Shown one piece after another: positions 1 through 7,340 of a stretch of DNA of 10,911 nucleotides. The stretch is taken from NCBI GenBank assembly GCA_902803585.1, contig CADCQO010000039.1, positions 1 through 10,911 of the forward strand, given 5' to 3'. Every line of letters starts with the position of its first letter. Position 1 is the stretch's first letter. The translations under genes were made by a program, and so were the position numbers. Below the pieces are notes generated by a model, which was not told where the DNA came from, searched no databases, and worked only from the letters and a program-made list of their open reading frames with translations. Origin of the DNA: an uncultured Ruminococcus sp. GTDB taxonomy: Bacteria > Bacillota > Clostridia > Oscillospirales > Acutalibacteraceae.

Positions 1-1872
1 GCGCCCGCTGTACTTGCGGATAAACCCGCTGCAGAGGCATTTGCCGAGAACCTTTCCCGTCTGGAGGTCTGCTCCCAGAAAGGCTTGTGTGAGCGTTTCG
101 ACAGCAGTATCGGTGCTGCTACCGTACTGATGCCCTTCGGCGGGGTGACACAGCTGACCCCGCAGGACGCTATGGCGGCGAAGATTCCGGTGCTTCATGG
201 CGAAACAGATGATGCTACCGCGATGTCCTACGGCTATATTCCCGCTGTTTCCCGCTGGAGTCCCTTCCACGGCGCAGCTTATGCAGTGGTAGAGTCCCTT
301 TCCAAGCTGCTGGCGATCGGTGCTGACCCCATGACGGCCCGCCTGACGTTTCAGGAGTATTTCGAGCGTCTGCACGACGTTCCTTCCCGCTGGGGCAAGC
401 CTGCCGCCGCTTTGCTGGGCGCACTGACGGCACAGTTAAAGTTAGGTCTGCCGTCTATCGGCGGTAAGGACAGTATGTCCGGTTCATTTGAAGATCTTGA
501 CGTACCGCCTACCCTCGTCAGCTTTGCCGTTGCAATGACGAAAGCCTCAAAGACCATTTCCGCTGAATTCAAAAAGGCCGGTTCAAAGGTCATTTATGTA
601 CCTGTACCGGAGGACAAGGCTTCCCTGATGCCTGACTGGGAAAAGCTCACGGCAATGTACAGGGCAGTCTATGCACTGATGAAGGACGGAAAAGTCCTGT
701 CCGCTTATACCGTCAAAGAAGGCGGTGCTGCCGCTGCTGCTGCAAAAATGAGCTTCGGCAACAAGATTGGTTTCCGCTTTGCGAAAGAACTGACGAACGA
801 TGAATTGTTCGCTCCGCTGAACGGTTCTCTGCTGCTCGAACTGGCAGACGGTGCCGCACTGGACGAAGCTGTCCTGTCCTATGAACTGGGTACGACCACA
901 GATGACGGTATGATTACTGTCAACGGCACAGCACTGGCAATTGATGCACTGATTGACGCATGGACAAACAAATTGGAGAGTGTATTCCCTGTCAAGGCAG
1001 CTTGTCCGGCGCATCATTTTGATATTCCGCTGTATACAGAAAGACACACCTCTTCCCCTGCTGTCAGAACGGCAAAACCGAAGGTGTTTATTCCGGTATT
1101 CCCCGGCACAAACTGCGAAGTAGATACCGCAAGAGCTTTTGAAAAGGCTGGCGCAGACCCGCAGCTCCTGATTGTGCGCAACCTCAGACCTTCCGATATC
1201 GAAGAAACAATCGATGAAATGGTCAGAATGATTAACGAATCACAGATGATTATGCTCCCCGGCGGATTTTCCGGCGGTGACGAGCCGGACGGTTCCGGTA
1301 AGTTCATTGCAACGACTTTCCGTAATCCGAGAGTGGCAGAAGCTGTCAACACCCTGCTGAAAAAGCGTGATGGTCTGATGCTGGGTATCTGCAACGGTTT
1401 TCAGGCGCTTATCAAACTCGGTCTTGTGCCCTACGGCGAAATCGTTGACCTGAAGCCCGATGATCCGACACTGACCTTCAACACCGTCGGCCGTCATATT
1501 TCCTGTATGGCATATACCCGCATTACCTCTGTCAAATCTCCCTGGCTGGCAAAGGTCAATGTCGGTGATATCCACGCTGTACCGATTTCTCACGGTGAAG
1601 GACGTTTTGTGGCAAATGATGATGTACTCCGCAGACTGATCGAAAACGGACAGGTCGCTACACAGTACGTTTCTCCTGACGGCAAGCCCGCCGATACCAT
1701 CACCTACAACCCGAACGGCTCTGTCTGCGCTATCGAGGGCATTACCTCTCCGGACGGCCGTGTACTGGGCAAGATGGGACATTCCGAAAGAAAGGGTACA
1801 AACCTGTATTTCAACACGCCGTTTGAAAAAGACCAGCTGATCTTTGAGAGCGGCACAGAGTACTTCAAATAA
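1..1872 (+). CDS. purL: Phosphoribosylformylglycinamidine synthase, 3' part (long single-chain PurL)
   Basis: This enzyme converts FGAR, ATP and glutamine to FGAM in de novo purine synthesis in the cytoplasm. The reading frame is open from base 1, so the gene is truncated by the window edge; the 623 codons present are about half of a long-form PurL of roughly 1,200-1,300 residues. The fragment begins in the second PurM-like (AIRS) half, with GGKDSMS at fragment residues 154-160. A linker leads to a C-terminal class I glutamine amidotransferase domain that starts near residue 360 (FIPVFPGTNCEVD). The expected glutaminase triad is visible: nucleophile Cys464 in GICNGFQ, and His594 and Glu596 in GHSER. 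ISHGEGRF around residue 530 is also conserved in the family. Synthetase and glutaminase are therefore fused, unlike the separate PurL/PurQ/PurS of Bacillus. The frame is intact to a TAA stop, and terminator hairpins follow. Identification is firm; only the start is missing. Confidence 0.96.
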   Translation, partial: APAVLADKPAAEAFAENLSRLEVCSQKGLCERFDSSIGAATVLMPFGGVTQLTPQDAMAAKIPVLHGETDDATAMSYGYIPAVSRWSPFHGAAYAVVESLSKLLAIGADPMTARLTFQEYFERLHDVPSRWGKPAAALLGALTAQLKLGLPSIGGKDSMSGSFEDLDVPPTLVSFAVAMTKASKTISAEFKKAGSKVIYVPVPEDKASLMPDWEKLTAMYRAVYALMKDGKVLSAYTVKEGGAAAAAAKMSFGNKIGFRFAKELTNDELFAPLNGSLLLELADGAALDEAVLSYELGTTTDDGMITVNGTALAIDALIDAWTNKLESVFPVKAACPAHHFDIPLYTERHTSSPAVRTAKPKVFIPVFPGTNCEVDTARAFEKAGADPQLLIVRNLRPSDIEETIDEMVRMINESQMIMLPGGFSGGDEPDGSGKFIATTFRNPRVAEAVNTLLKKRDGLMLGICNGFQALIKLGLVPYGEIVDLKPDDPTLTFNTVGRHISCMAYTRITSVKSPWLAKVNVGDIHAVPISHGEGRFVANDDVLRRLIENGQVATQYVSPDGKPADTITYNPNGSVCAIEGITSPDGRVLGKMGHSERKGTNLYFNTPFEKDQLIFESGTEYFK

Positions 1873-1942
1873 TGCAGTCTGACAGCACAGGAACTGCTGC
1901 GGTTTTCCGTTTCAGACAAAACAGCATACTGTAATAACAAAG

Positions 1943-1977
1943 GGTCTGATGACGTGACAATCATCAGGCCTCTTTTT
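1943..1977 (+). terminator. Intrinsic terminator after purL
   Basis: A 10-bp stem (GGTCTGATGA with TCATCAGGCC, one G-T wobble) encloses an 8-base loop and runs into TC followed by five T. It lies about 70 bases after the purL stop, and is the first plausible end of the purine transcript. Confidence 0.8.
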
Positions 1978-2027
1978 ATAGCATTCTCAATTATTTCCAT
2001 GACAGACGATCCTTCATACCGGACCAG

Positions 2028-2058
2028 CTCTCCGAAAACAGCGGAGGGTCGGTTTTTT
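2028..2058 (+). terminator. Second hairpin terminator downstream of purL
   Basis: A 7-bp stem (CTCTCCG with CGGAGGG, one T-G wobble) with a 7-base loop is followed after four bases by six T. It sits between the first purL terminator and the promoter of the FHA-ABC operon, so it probably acts as a back-up that insulates that operon. Confidence 0.65.
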
Positions 2059-2093
2059 GTGCGGTTTGCCGGCAAAATATGGGGATTTCTGTA

Positions 2094-2122
2094 TGTACAA
2101 ACGCTCCGAAATGTGCTATACT
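2094..2122 (+). promoter_or_regulatory. Extended -10 SigA-type promoter of the FHA-ABC operon
   Basis: The -10 is TATACT (2117-2122), preceded by TGC, which makes an extended -10. TGTACA (2094-2099) lies 17 bases upstream as a 4/6 match to TTGACA. The start would fall near 2129, giving a leader of about 65 bases that contains the short repeat TTTCAATTTTCAATTTT. No operator is obvious. Confidence 0.65.
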
Positions 2123-2194
2123 TGTTCCATTGTGATGGTTTGTCCATTGCAGTTTTCCACTTTCAATTTTCAATTTTACTTGGCGGTGTGTTTT

Positions 2195-3676
2195 ATGGCT
2201 AATACTGTAATGTATCGTGAAAGCAATAAGGATAATAAACTGCTGATCGTGCGGGCGGGTGCAATGGCGTGTTTTGATCTCAAAAATCTGACAAGCATCG
2301 GCAGACGCACCGAAAAAAATCAGGTCGATATCGACTTCCCCGAAACATTTGTTTCCCGTCTTCACGGCGAGTTTATGTGCAACTATGGTATCTGTACCTA
2401 TACCGACAAAAACAGCAGGAACGGCACTTATCATAACGGAAGAAAAATGTTTCCCGACAGACCTATACAGCTCCGGAACGGCGATGTACTGCATATCTGT
2501 AACGGTGTCCCCGCCAGCGGCGCAGATGCCATTGTAATGGTCTATATCACCGATTATCCCGACCGGATTACTCCCGCTGTCGTGATGCTCGACAATCAGA
2601 TATCCGAAATCAGAATCGGCAGAAGTGCCTCGCAGGGGGTCAATGTCCAGTCGGCGGCTGTATCCGATGACCACGCATCATTCTTTTTCAACGGTGTAGG
2701 CTGGGCGGTTGCTGACCATAACAGCACCAACGGCGTGTTCGTGAACAATACAAGGGTCACACAGCCCGTGTATCTCCGGATCGGTGACTGTGTCCGTATT
2801 GCGAACCTCCATTTTATCTATCTCGGTGACAGGATTATCTACCAGATGCCTCCTGCCCGTCAGAGCGGCACTTACAAAAATGCTCCCCTCGAAATACATA
2901 TCGAAAAAAGGGTTGTCCGGAAGCTGTTTCATGTCAAACCGCTCCTCAGAGATATCAATGTTACTTTCAACAGCGGAGAAATGATACTGATACTGGGCGG
3001 TTCCGGTGCGGGCAAAACAACATTTATGAATGCGGTGCTGGGCTACGAAAAGGCGGACGGTCAGATCACCTATGATGATATCAACATCTATCAGAATTAT
3101 GATGTCCTCAAAAGCAAAATCAGCTTTGTACCGCAGAAAGATCTTATGCGTGACTACGACACTGTCTACTATACGCTGAAAAATGCCGCCGAAATGAAGC
3201 TCCCCGATCATCTCAGCAAGCAGGAAATTGAAATAAAAGTACGGGAAACGCTCCGCCTTTTCAAACTCGACAACAGGGACAACGCCCTGATAAAGGCACT
3301 CAGCGGAGGCGAACGCAAGCGTGTAAGCGTGGCGATGGAATATATCGCTGACCCGCAGGTGTTCTTTCTGGACGAACCCGACTCAGGCATTGACGGCGCT
3401 TACTCCATAGAGCTGATGCACATTATGCGCCAGATTGCCGACACAGGAAAAATCGTTGTTATCGTGTCCCACAGCCCCAACCGTATTGCAGATAATTTCA
3501 ATAAGGTGCTGGTTCTGGCAAAAAGTCAGAAAGATCTTTGCGGTTATGTTGCCTTCTTCGGAGCGGTAACAGATGCCTACCGCTTTTTCGATACGAACGA
3601 TTTGGAGTCTATCGTTGGAAAAATCAACAGTGAACCCGATTTTTATATCGACAAGTTCAAAAAATCCATAATGTAA
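2195..3676 (+). CDS. ABC transporter ATPase with two N-terminal FHA domains (ABCG-like)
   Basis: This is the predicted cytoplasmic ATPase of an exporter whose activity may depend on Thr-phosphorylated partners. The 493-residue chain has three parts. FHA-1 (about 30-105) shows IGR (R37), SRLH (54-57) and NSRNGT (73-78). FHA-2 (about 135-210) shows IGR (R143), SDDH (157-160) and NSTNG (176-180). The ABC domain (about 232-470) has Walker A GGSGAGKT (K274), Q-loop Q314, signature LSGGE (369-373), Walker B VFFLDEP (D393/E394) and H-loop H426. The key phosphopeptide-binding positions of both FHA domains and the ATPase motifs look intact. I chose ATG 2195, preceded by GGCGG eight bases upstream. The frame is open back to 2057, but that extension crosses the likely promoter and has no ribosome site. 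The next gene is its probable permease, 12 bases downstream. Order and ABC type match mycobacterial Rv1747, which carries the permease in the same chain. The transported substrate cannot be read from sequence. Confidence 0.92.
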   Translation: MANTVMYRESNKDNKLLIVRAGAMACFDLKNLTSIGRRTEKNQVDIDFPETFVSRLHGEFMCNYGICTYTDKNSRNGTYHNGRKMFPDRPIQLRNGDVLHICNGVPASGADAIVMVYITDYPDRITPAVVMLDNQISEIRIGRSASQGVNVQSAAVSDDHASFFFNGVGWAVADHNSTNGVFVNNTRVTQPVYLRIGDCVRIANLHFIYLGDRIIYQMPPARQSGTYKNAPLEIHIEKRVVRKLFHVKPLLRDINVTFNSGEMILILGGSGAGKTTFMNAVLGYEKADGQITYDDINIYQNYDVLKSKISFVPQKDLMRDYDTVYYTLKNAAEMKLPDHLSKQEIEIKVRETLRLFKLDNRDNALIKALSGGERKRVSVAMEYIADPQVFFLDEPDSGIDGAYSIELMHIMRQIADTGKIVVIVSHSPNRIADNFNKVLVLAKSQKDLCGYVAFFGAVTDAYRFFDTNDLESIVGKINSEPDFYIDKFKKSIM

Positions 3677-3688
3677 GGTGTAGTGCTT

Positions 3689-4492
3689 ATGCAGTCAGCT
3701 AAAAAGAAACAGATAAAGGTTTATTTCGGCAAATGTATGCGTATGTTCGTCAACGAAAAAGGCTGGAAGGTTTTTATCAGTTCCGCCATCATTACGCTGC
3801 TGATTTGCCTTGTGACCGGCTCGGAAATGTTCAAGGAATACTATGCAACCAAAAACGGTGCCTTTGCGCTGGTCTGTGCGTGTATATGGATCGGTATTTT
3901 CAACTCGATACAGTCCGTCTGCAAGGAACGAAGCATTATCAAGCGTGAACACCGCTCCGGAATGTATATTTTCTCCTACGTCAATGCACACGCTCTTTTT
4001 GAACTCATACAAAGCATGGCAGAGGCGATTATTGTTATCATTATCACAACTGCCTTTAACCATGCGAATATGCCTTCGATGGGTGTGTTCATGCCGCTGG
4101 TGCTGGAACTGACGATGACATTTTTTATCATCATTTACAGCTCCGATCTGCTCGGACTCATGATTTCCTGTATCGTCAAAACCCCCCAGACAGCGATGAC
4201 GATCATGCCGTTTGTGCTGATATTACAGCTCATCATGTCCGGAATGATCTTTGAACTGAGCGGCTTTACAGAGGGGCTTTCTTATCTGATGATATCCAAA
4301 TACGGAATGGACGCTATCTGTATATCAACCAATGTCCAGTCGATGACGCCTTCCTATATTGCCCACAACAGCGAGTATGACTATAATTTCCTGAATCTGC
4401 TGAAAATGTGGCTTTTGCCGCTTGTCTTTGCGGTAGTTTACGATGCGGCGGGAATGCTCTGTCTTTCCTTTGTCGATAAGGACAAACGCTGA
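3689..4492 (+). CDS. ABC-2/ABCG-type permease, partner of the FHA-ABC ATPase
   Basis: This is the predicted inner-membrane half of the exporter, 267 residues. About six hydrophobic segments are visible: residues 27-46, 58-77, 105-124, 131-163, 170-190 and 238-261. The stretch around 80-110 (KERSIIKREHRSGMY, then FELIQ) resembles the connecting segment of ABCG/ABC-2 permeases, where ER..ykREh..G.Y is typical. ATG 3689 is preferred because AAGGTG lies eight bases upstream, overlapping the stop of the ATPase gene. A GTG at 3683 is in frame but too close to that site. The 12-base gap and shared strand imply translation from one mRNA with the FHA-ATPase. ABCG exporters work as dimers, so two ATPases and two permeases would assemble. 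The substrate is unknown, and no accessory or kinase gene lies next to it. Confidence 0.88.
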   Translation: MQSAKKKQIKVYFGKCMRMFVNEKGWKVFISSAIITLLICLVTGSEMFKEYYATKNGAFALVCACIWIGIFNSIQSVCKERSIIKREHRSGMYIFSYVNAHALFELIQSMAEAIIVIIITTAFNHANMPSMGVFMPLVLELTMTFFIIIYSSDLLGLMISCIVKTPQTAMTIMPFVLILQLIMSGMIFELSGFTEGLSYLMISKYGMDAICISTNVQSMTPSYIAHNSEYDYNFLNLLKMWLLPLVFAVVYDAAGMLCLSFVDKDKR

Positions 4493-4512
4493 AAAAACAA
4501 TATGCCGGATAA

Positions 4513-4548
4513 AAAAACAGGGACTGCCGTGTGACAGTTCCTGTTTTT
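4513..4548. terminator. Bidirectional terminator between converging genes
   Basis: AAAAACAGGGACTG pairs with CAGTTCCTGTTTTT (14 bp, one G-T wobble) around an 8-base loop. The A-tract on the left and T-tract on the right let the hairpin act in both directions. It lies just after the ABC permease (plus) and just after the DUF262 gene (minus). Confidence 0.85.
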
Positions 4549-4568
4549 GTGTGTTTGCTGATGTTATT

Positions 4569-6317
4569 TTAGTTGCCGTCCAGCAGTCCGTTTGCGCCGG
4601 CATAGTCAATGAAGCTCTTGATAATCAGCTGGTTGCGCTGTAAAATATCGTTCTCGACAAAATCTGTATAAGTATTGGCAAGACTGACAAGCTCCTGTAT
4701 TTTTGTGCCTTCTTTTTTCTTCTTGCGGCTGTTGATGAAGCCGAAATAGTATTTTTTCTTGTCACTGAAACGATAGTCGGACGCACGGATGTTGATTCTT
4801 TTTTCCAGCAGTGATTTGTTGCCCAGCAGTTCAATGTTTTGGGGATCCATATTGACATTGTCCAGCTCATATCTGTTTTTGGCAAAAATATGTTCTATCT
4901 CCAGCTTGGTTTCCAAAGCAATCAGTTCCTGACTCTGATCCTGAAATGCCCACCATGTCAGCATGGATTTGGTGATAGGACGGTTATTTGTGAAGGAATA
5001 GTTCTCAAAGGCGGCTTTCAGCTGCTGAGCGTTAAAGCGAAAATCCTGGAATGTGACGGGGGCACCGTTGACAATGTTGACCATCTCCGGATACAGGGGC
5101 ACACGAAAGGCGTGGACACCGGAATGGGTCAGTGCAAAGCACCATATAAACGCTGTTGTCTTGTTCAGGAACTGATAAAATGCTTCATCGTCCAGCAAGC
5201 CGTCCTTGTTCCTGTTTGTCATATAGTATACGGATACGAAATAAGTCCACATACTGTTCGGCGCATAATGCAGCACAAACAGCCGCTGAAGGATTCTGTC
5301 AGAGAACCTGTCTACACTCTGGTTCTGTACATCGTTCCAGAAGTTTGCCAGATCGATCAGATTTTCAAAAGTCTGATCGTTTTTCAGCAGGCTGTACGAG
5401 TCTTTCTCATAGAAATTACGCAGAGATTCCGTAGTAGAGGATTTGATATTCTGTTTTGCTCTTTCATAGTACATATAACGGGAGAAAAGCTCGTCCATAG
5501 GGGAACCTGCGGCGGAAGAGAAAATTTTGCCGCACATTGTTTCAAGAGCCTTCCATCTTTCCGTGAATGTGCTCGTCTGACCTTTGCTGTTGTAATATTT
5601 GTAAAGTTCGGCTTTGAATATATCGGCATCTGAAAGCGGCTTGCCTCTGTCGTTCAGGGTAGAGAAAATACGGAGTGCCATGTTCTGTGAATCCGCTTCG
5701 ATTTGCAGCAGAATGCAGTTTTTCATGATTCTGATGGGGAAGAACGAAAACCAGTCGGGATAGTCATTCAGAAATGCGGAGATTTTGTTCTGAAAAAAGC
5801 GATAGTTGGCGGCGTAATTGCTGGTATCTTTTTCGTCAGCTTTACCGGTTTTGAGTATGGTGAGGAACTGTTCTTTGTCGTCGTCCGTTGCCACCTGTGA
5901 GCCGATTTTGAGGGTGTCCTTGTCAGGGTCACCGAATTCGTCCGTTTTCCACAGACACTGTTCGATCAGCCGGCTTGTTTTGACAGCCTTATCGTCCTTC
6001 ATATTGCCGTACTTTTCATAGAATGCCCGCAGCAAAAGCATAAGCGTTGTCAGACGCTGCTGACCATCAATAACCTCCAGCTGGTTGGTAGTACCCTTAA
6101 AGGTAACAATTGCTCCCAAAAAATATTCCTCTTTTTCAGAGTCAAATGCATCGCAGTTGTTTTGCGGAAAAGCAAATTCAAAAAGGTCGTCCCACAAAAT
6201 CTGACATTCATTTTCTTCCCATGCGTACGGTCTTTGATAAGCAGGAATCAGAAAGTCAGCGTCCTTATTATTAAACAACTGAAGGACGGTTTTTGGATCC
6301 ATCGTCAGTTTGGACAT
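4569..6317 (-). CDS. DUF262/DUF1524 (GmrSD-like) protein, probable DNA-modification-dependent defence nuclease
   Basis: This 582-residue protein has the two-part layout of the GmrSD/SspE-type families, which include type IV (modification-dependent) restriction enzymes. The N-terminal DUF262 domain shows IPAYQRPYAW (24-33), FLGAIV (67-71 region) and DGQQRLTTL (84-92), the ParB-like NTPase signature. It also has the internal motif STLNDRGKPLSDADI (219-233). The C-terminal DUF1524 HNH-like region shows EHI with His476, then LLGNKSLLEKR (Asn500), Asn509 and Lys520/521, followed by a Lys-rich stretch (531-535). Both halves are in one chain, so no partner subunit is required. ATG 6317 is supported by AGAGGAGG six bases upstream. 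The gene stands alone on the minus strand, with housekeeping or metabolic genes on both sides and no methyltransferase, ssp or dnd gene in the window. This suggests a single-gene defence insertion. The family assignment is firm; the target modification and defensive role are inferred. Confidence 0.88.
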   Translation of the reverse strand: MSKLTMDPKTVLQLFNNKDADFLIPAYQRPYAWEENECQILWDDLFEFAFPQNNCDAFDSEKEEYFLGAIVTFKGTTNQLEVIDGQQRLTTLMLLLRAFYEKYGNMKDDKAVKTSRLIEQCLWKTDEFGDPDKDTLKIGSQVATDDDKEQFLTILKTGKADEKDTSNYAANYRFFQNKISAFLNDYPDWFSFFPIRIMKNCILLQIEADSQNMALRIFSTLNDRGKPLSDADIFKAELYKYYNSKGQTSTFTERWKALETMCGKIFSSAAGSPMDELFSRYMYYERAKQNIKSSTTESLRNFYEKDSYSLLKNDQTFENLIDLANFWNDVQNQSVDRFSDRILQRLFVLHYAPNSMWTYFVSVYYMTNRNKDGLLDDEAFYQFLNKTTAFIWCFALTHSGVHAFRVPLYPEMVNIVNGAPVTFQDFRFNAQQLKAAFENYSFTNNRPITKSMLTWWAFQDQSQELIALETKLEIEHIFAKNRYELDNVNMDPQNIELLGNKSLLEKRINIRASDYRFSDKKKYYFGFINSRKKKKEGTKIQELVSLANTYTDFVENDILQRNQLIIKSFIDYAGANGLLDGN

Positions 6318-6352
6318 AATAATCCTCCTCTGTTTCTGTAAATTATAGATTT

Positions 6353-6381
6353 ATTATAACATTGGGGGGATATTATGTCAA
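6353..6381 (-). promoter_or_regulatory. Perfect-consensus SigA promoter of the DUF262 gene
   Basis: Read on the minus strand, TTGACA (6381-6376) is separated by exactly 17 bases from TATAAT (6358-6353), with TGT just upstream of the -10 (extended -10). The spacer holds a run of six C (six G on the plus strand, 6364-6369). The predicted leader is about 29 bases. No operator is evident. Confidence 0.9.
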
Positions 6382-6440
6382 GAAACAGCATCTGCTCTTT
6401 GTGATGCCGAAAAACGGTGAAAATTTTTTTAAAAAAACAC

Positions 6441-6469
6441 TTGACTTGTTATTGCTTATGTGTTATTAT
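6441..6469 (+). promoter_or_regulatory. SigA promoter of the nrtR-pncA-pncB operon
   Basis: TTGACT (6441-6446) and TATTAT (6464-6469) are spaced by 17 bases. A run of T then A (6424-6437) lies just upstream of the -35, where an UP element would be. The start would fall near 6476, giving a leader of about 25 bases before the nrtR ATG. The promoter diverges from that of the DUF262 gene; the two -35 boxes are about 60 bases apart. Confidence 0.82.
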
Positions 6470-6486
6470 CATTATAGAAATAACAA
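6446..6486 (+). promoter_or_regulatory. Candidate NrtR operator overlapping the NAD salvage promoter
   Basis: TGTTATT (6461-6467) and its exact inverse AATAACA (6479-6485) form a 25-bp site with an 11-base spacer. The left arm covers the -10 and the right arm reaches almost to the ribosome binding site. A second TTGTTATT (6446-6453) overlaps the -35/spacer and is the exact inverse of AATAACAA (6479-6486), so the right half-site can pair with either left half-site. The position fits a repressor that blocks RNA polymerase. Assignment to NrtR is inferred from nrtR being the first gene. Confidence 0.6.
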
Positions 6487-6500
6487 CGGAGGCGATGTGA

Positions 6501-7316
6501 ATGCAGTCAGAAAAAGATTTTCTTCAGCAGTACAATATCAGTGATTATGAAAGACCGTCCCTTACAGCCGATGTCGCTTCATTTATGATACGATCTCAGC
6601 AGCTCGATAATTACCGCCAGAATGCCGGCAGCAGGCTGTCATTGCTTCTTATCAGGCGCGGAGGCTATCCCTTCAAGGATTACTGGGCACTGCCGGGAGG
6701 ATTCCTTCAGCCCGATGAAACAATTGAACAATGCGCCGCAAGGGAAATTACAGAGGAAACAAATGTTGCTCCCGTTTCACTTATGCCCGTTGGCATTTTC
6801 AGCGAACAGGGCAGAGATCCCAGAGGCTGGATCATCTCAGCGGCTTATGTGTCGGTTTTTCCGGAAGGTGATGTCCGCCAGCAGGCAGGCGATGATGCCG
6901 CTGATGCCCGATGGTTCGATGTGCGTTTTCAGCAGACTTCCGGAAAGGATTATGTGCTTACGCTGTCCTGCGGTGAAATTTCTGTCGGTGCTGTACTGGA
7001 GGAGGAGAAAAAAGATTTCGGCATTGCTTCCTTCAGAATAAAGGAAAACCGCAGTATTGCGTTTGACCATGCGAAAATTATCGCCGCCGCTCTTACAGTA
7101 CTGCGCAGACGTGCAAAAAACTTTGAGGTCATCTTTGATTTTCTCCCGCCAAAGTTTACGCTGTCACAGCTCCAGAGAGTGCAGGAAACTATTATGGATA
7201 TTTCTGTACTGCCCGCTAATTTCAGAAGAAAGATCAGCGATTATGTGATCGAAACAGATGAATATGACAGAGGCGCAGGACACCGGCCGGCACGGCTTTA
7301 CCAAAGACGGCCATGA
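6501..7316 (+). CDS. nrtR: NrtR-type Nudix / winged-helix regulator of NAD metabolism
   Basis: This 271-residue protein has the two-domain layout of NrtR, a repressor whose Nudix domain senses ADP-ribose or related NAD products. The Nudix domain (about 22-165) includes WALPGGF (62-68) and a nearly complete Nudix box: G67, E73, R81, E82, E85, E86. The usual final Gly is Asn88. The metal-binding glutamates are kept, so hydrolytic activity is possible. The C-terminal winged helix (about 205-271) shows FTLSQLQRVQE (219-229), NFRRKISD (240-247) and GHRPARLYQRR (260-270), which are characteristic of NrtR. ATG 6501 follows GGAGG with an 8-base gap. It is the first gene of the operon, 24 bases before pncA, and its own promoter carries the candidate operator, so autoregulation is likely. 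An ordinary ADP-ribose pyrophosphatase would lack the C-terminal domain. The effector is known from the family, not shown here. Confidence 0.92.
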   Translation: MQSEKDFLQQYNISDYERPSLTADVASFMIRSQQLDNYRQNAGSRLSLLLIRRGGYPFKDYWALPGGFLQPDETIEQCAAREITEETNVAPVSLMPVGIFSEQGRDPRGWIISAAYVSVFPEGDVRQQAGDDAADARWFDVRFQQTSGKDYVLTLSCGEISVGAVLEEEKKDFGIASFRIKENRSIAFDHAKIIAAALTVLRRRAKNFEVIFDFLPPKFTLSQLQRVQETIMDISVLPANFRRKISDYVIETDEYDRGAGHRPARLYQRRP

Positions 7317-7340
7317 AAACAGACTGAAAGGATGAGCAGA

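Noticed and set aside
85..87. TTG at 85 as the start of purL
   Set aside because: The same frame is open back to base 1 with family-like sequence, so the gene simply enters from outside the window.
2057..2194. 46-codon N-terminal extension of the FHA-ABC gene
   Set aside because: The extension starts at a terminator T-tract, runs through the likely promoter and lacks a ribosome binding site. ATG 2195 leads directly into FHA-1.
4839..5633. Plus-strand open frame of 264 codons inside the DUF262 gene
   Set aside because: It is antisense to conserved DUF262 sequence and has no recognisable domain or ribosome site.
7332..7340. Upstream in-frame ATG for pncA
   Set aside because: It overlaps the AAAGGA ribosome site that is ideally spaced for ATG 7341, and conserved sequence begins only after 7341.
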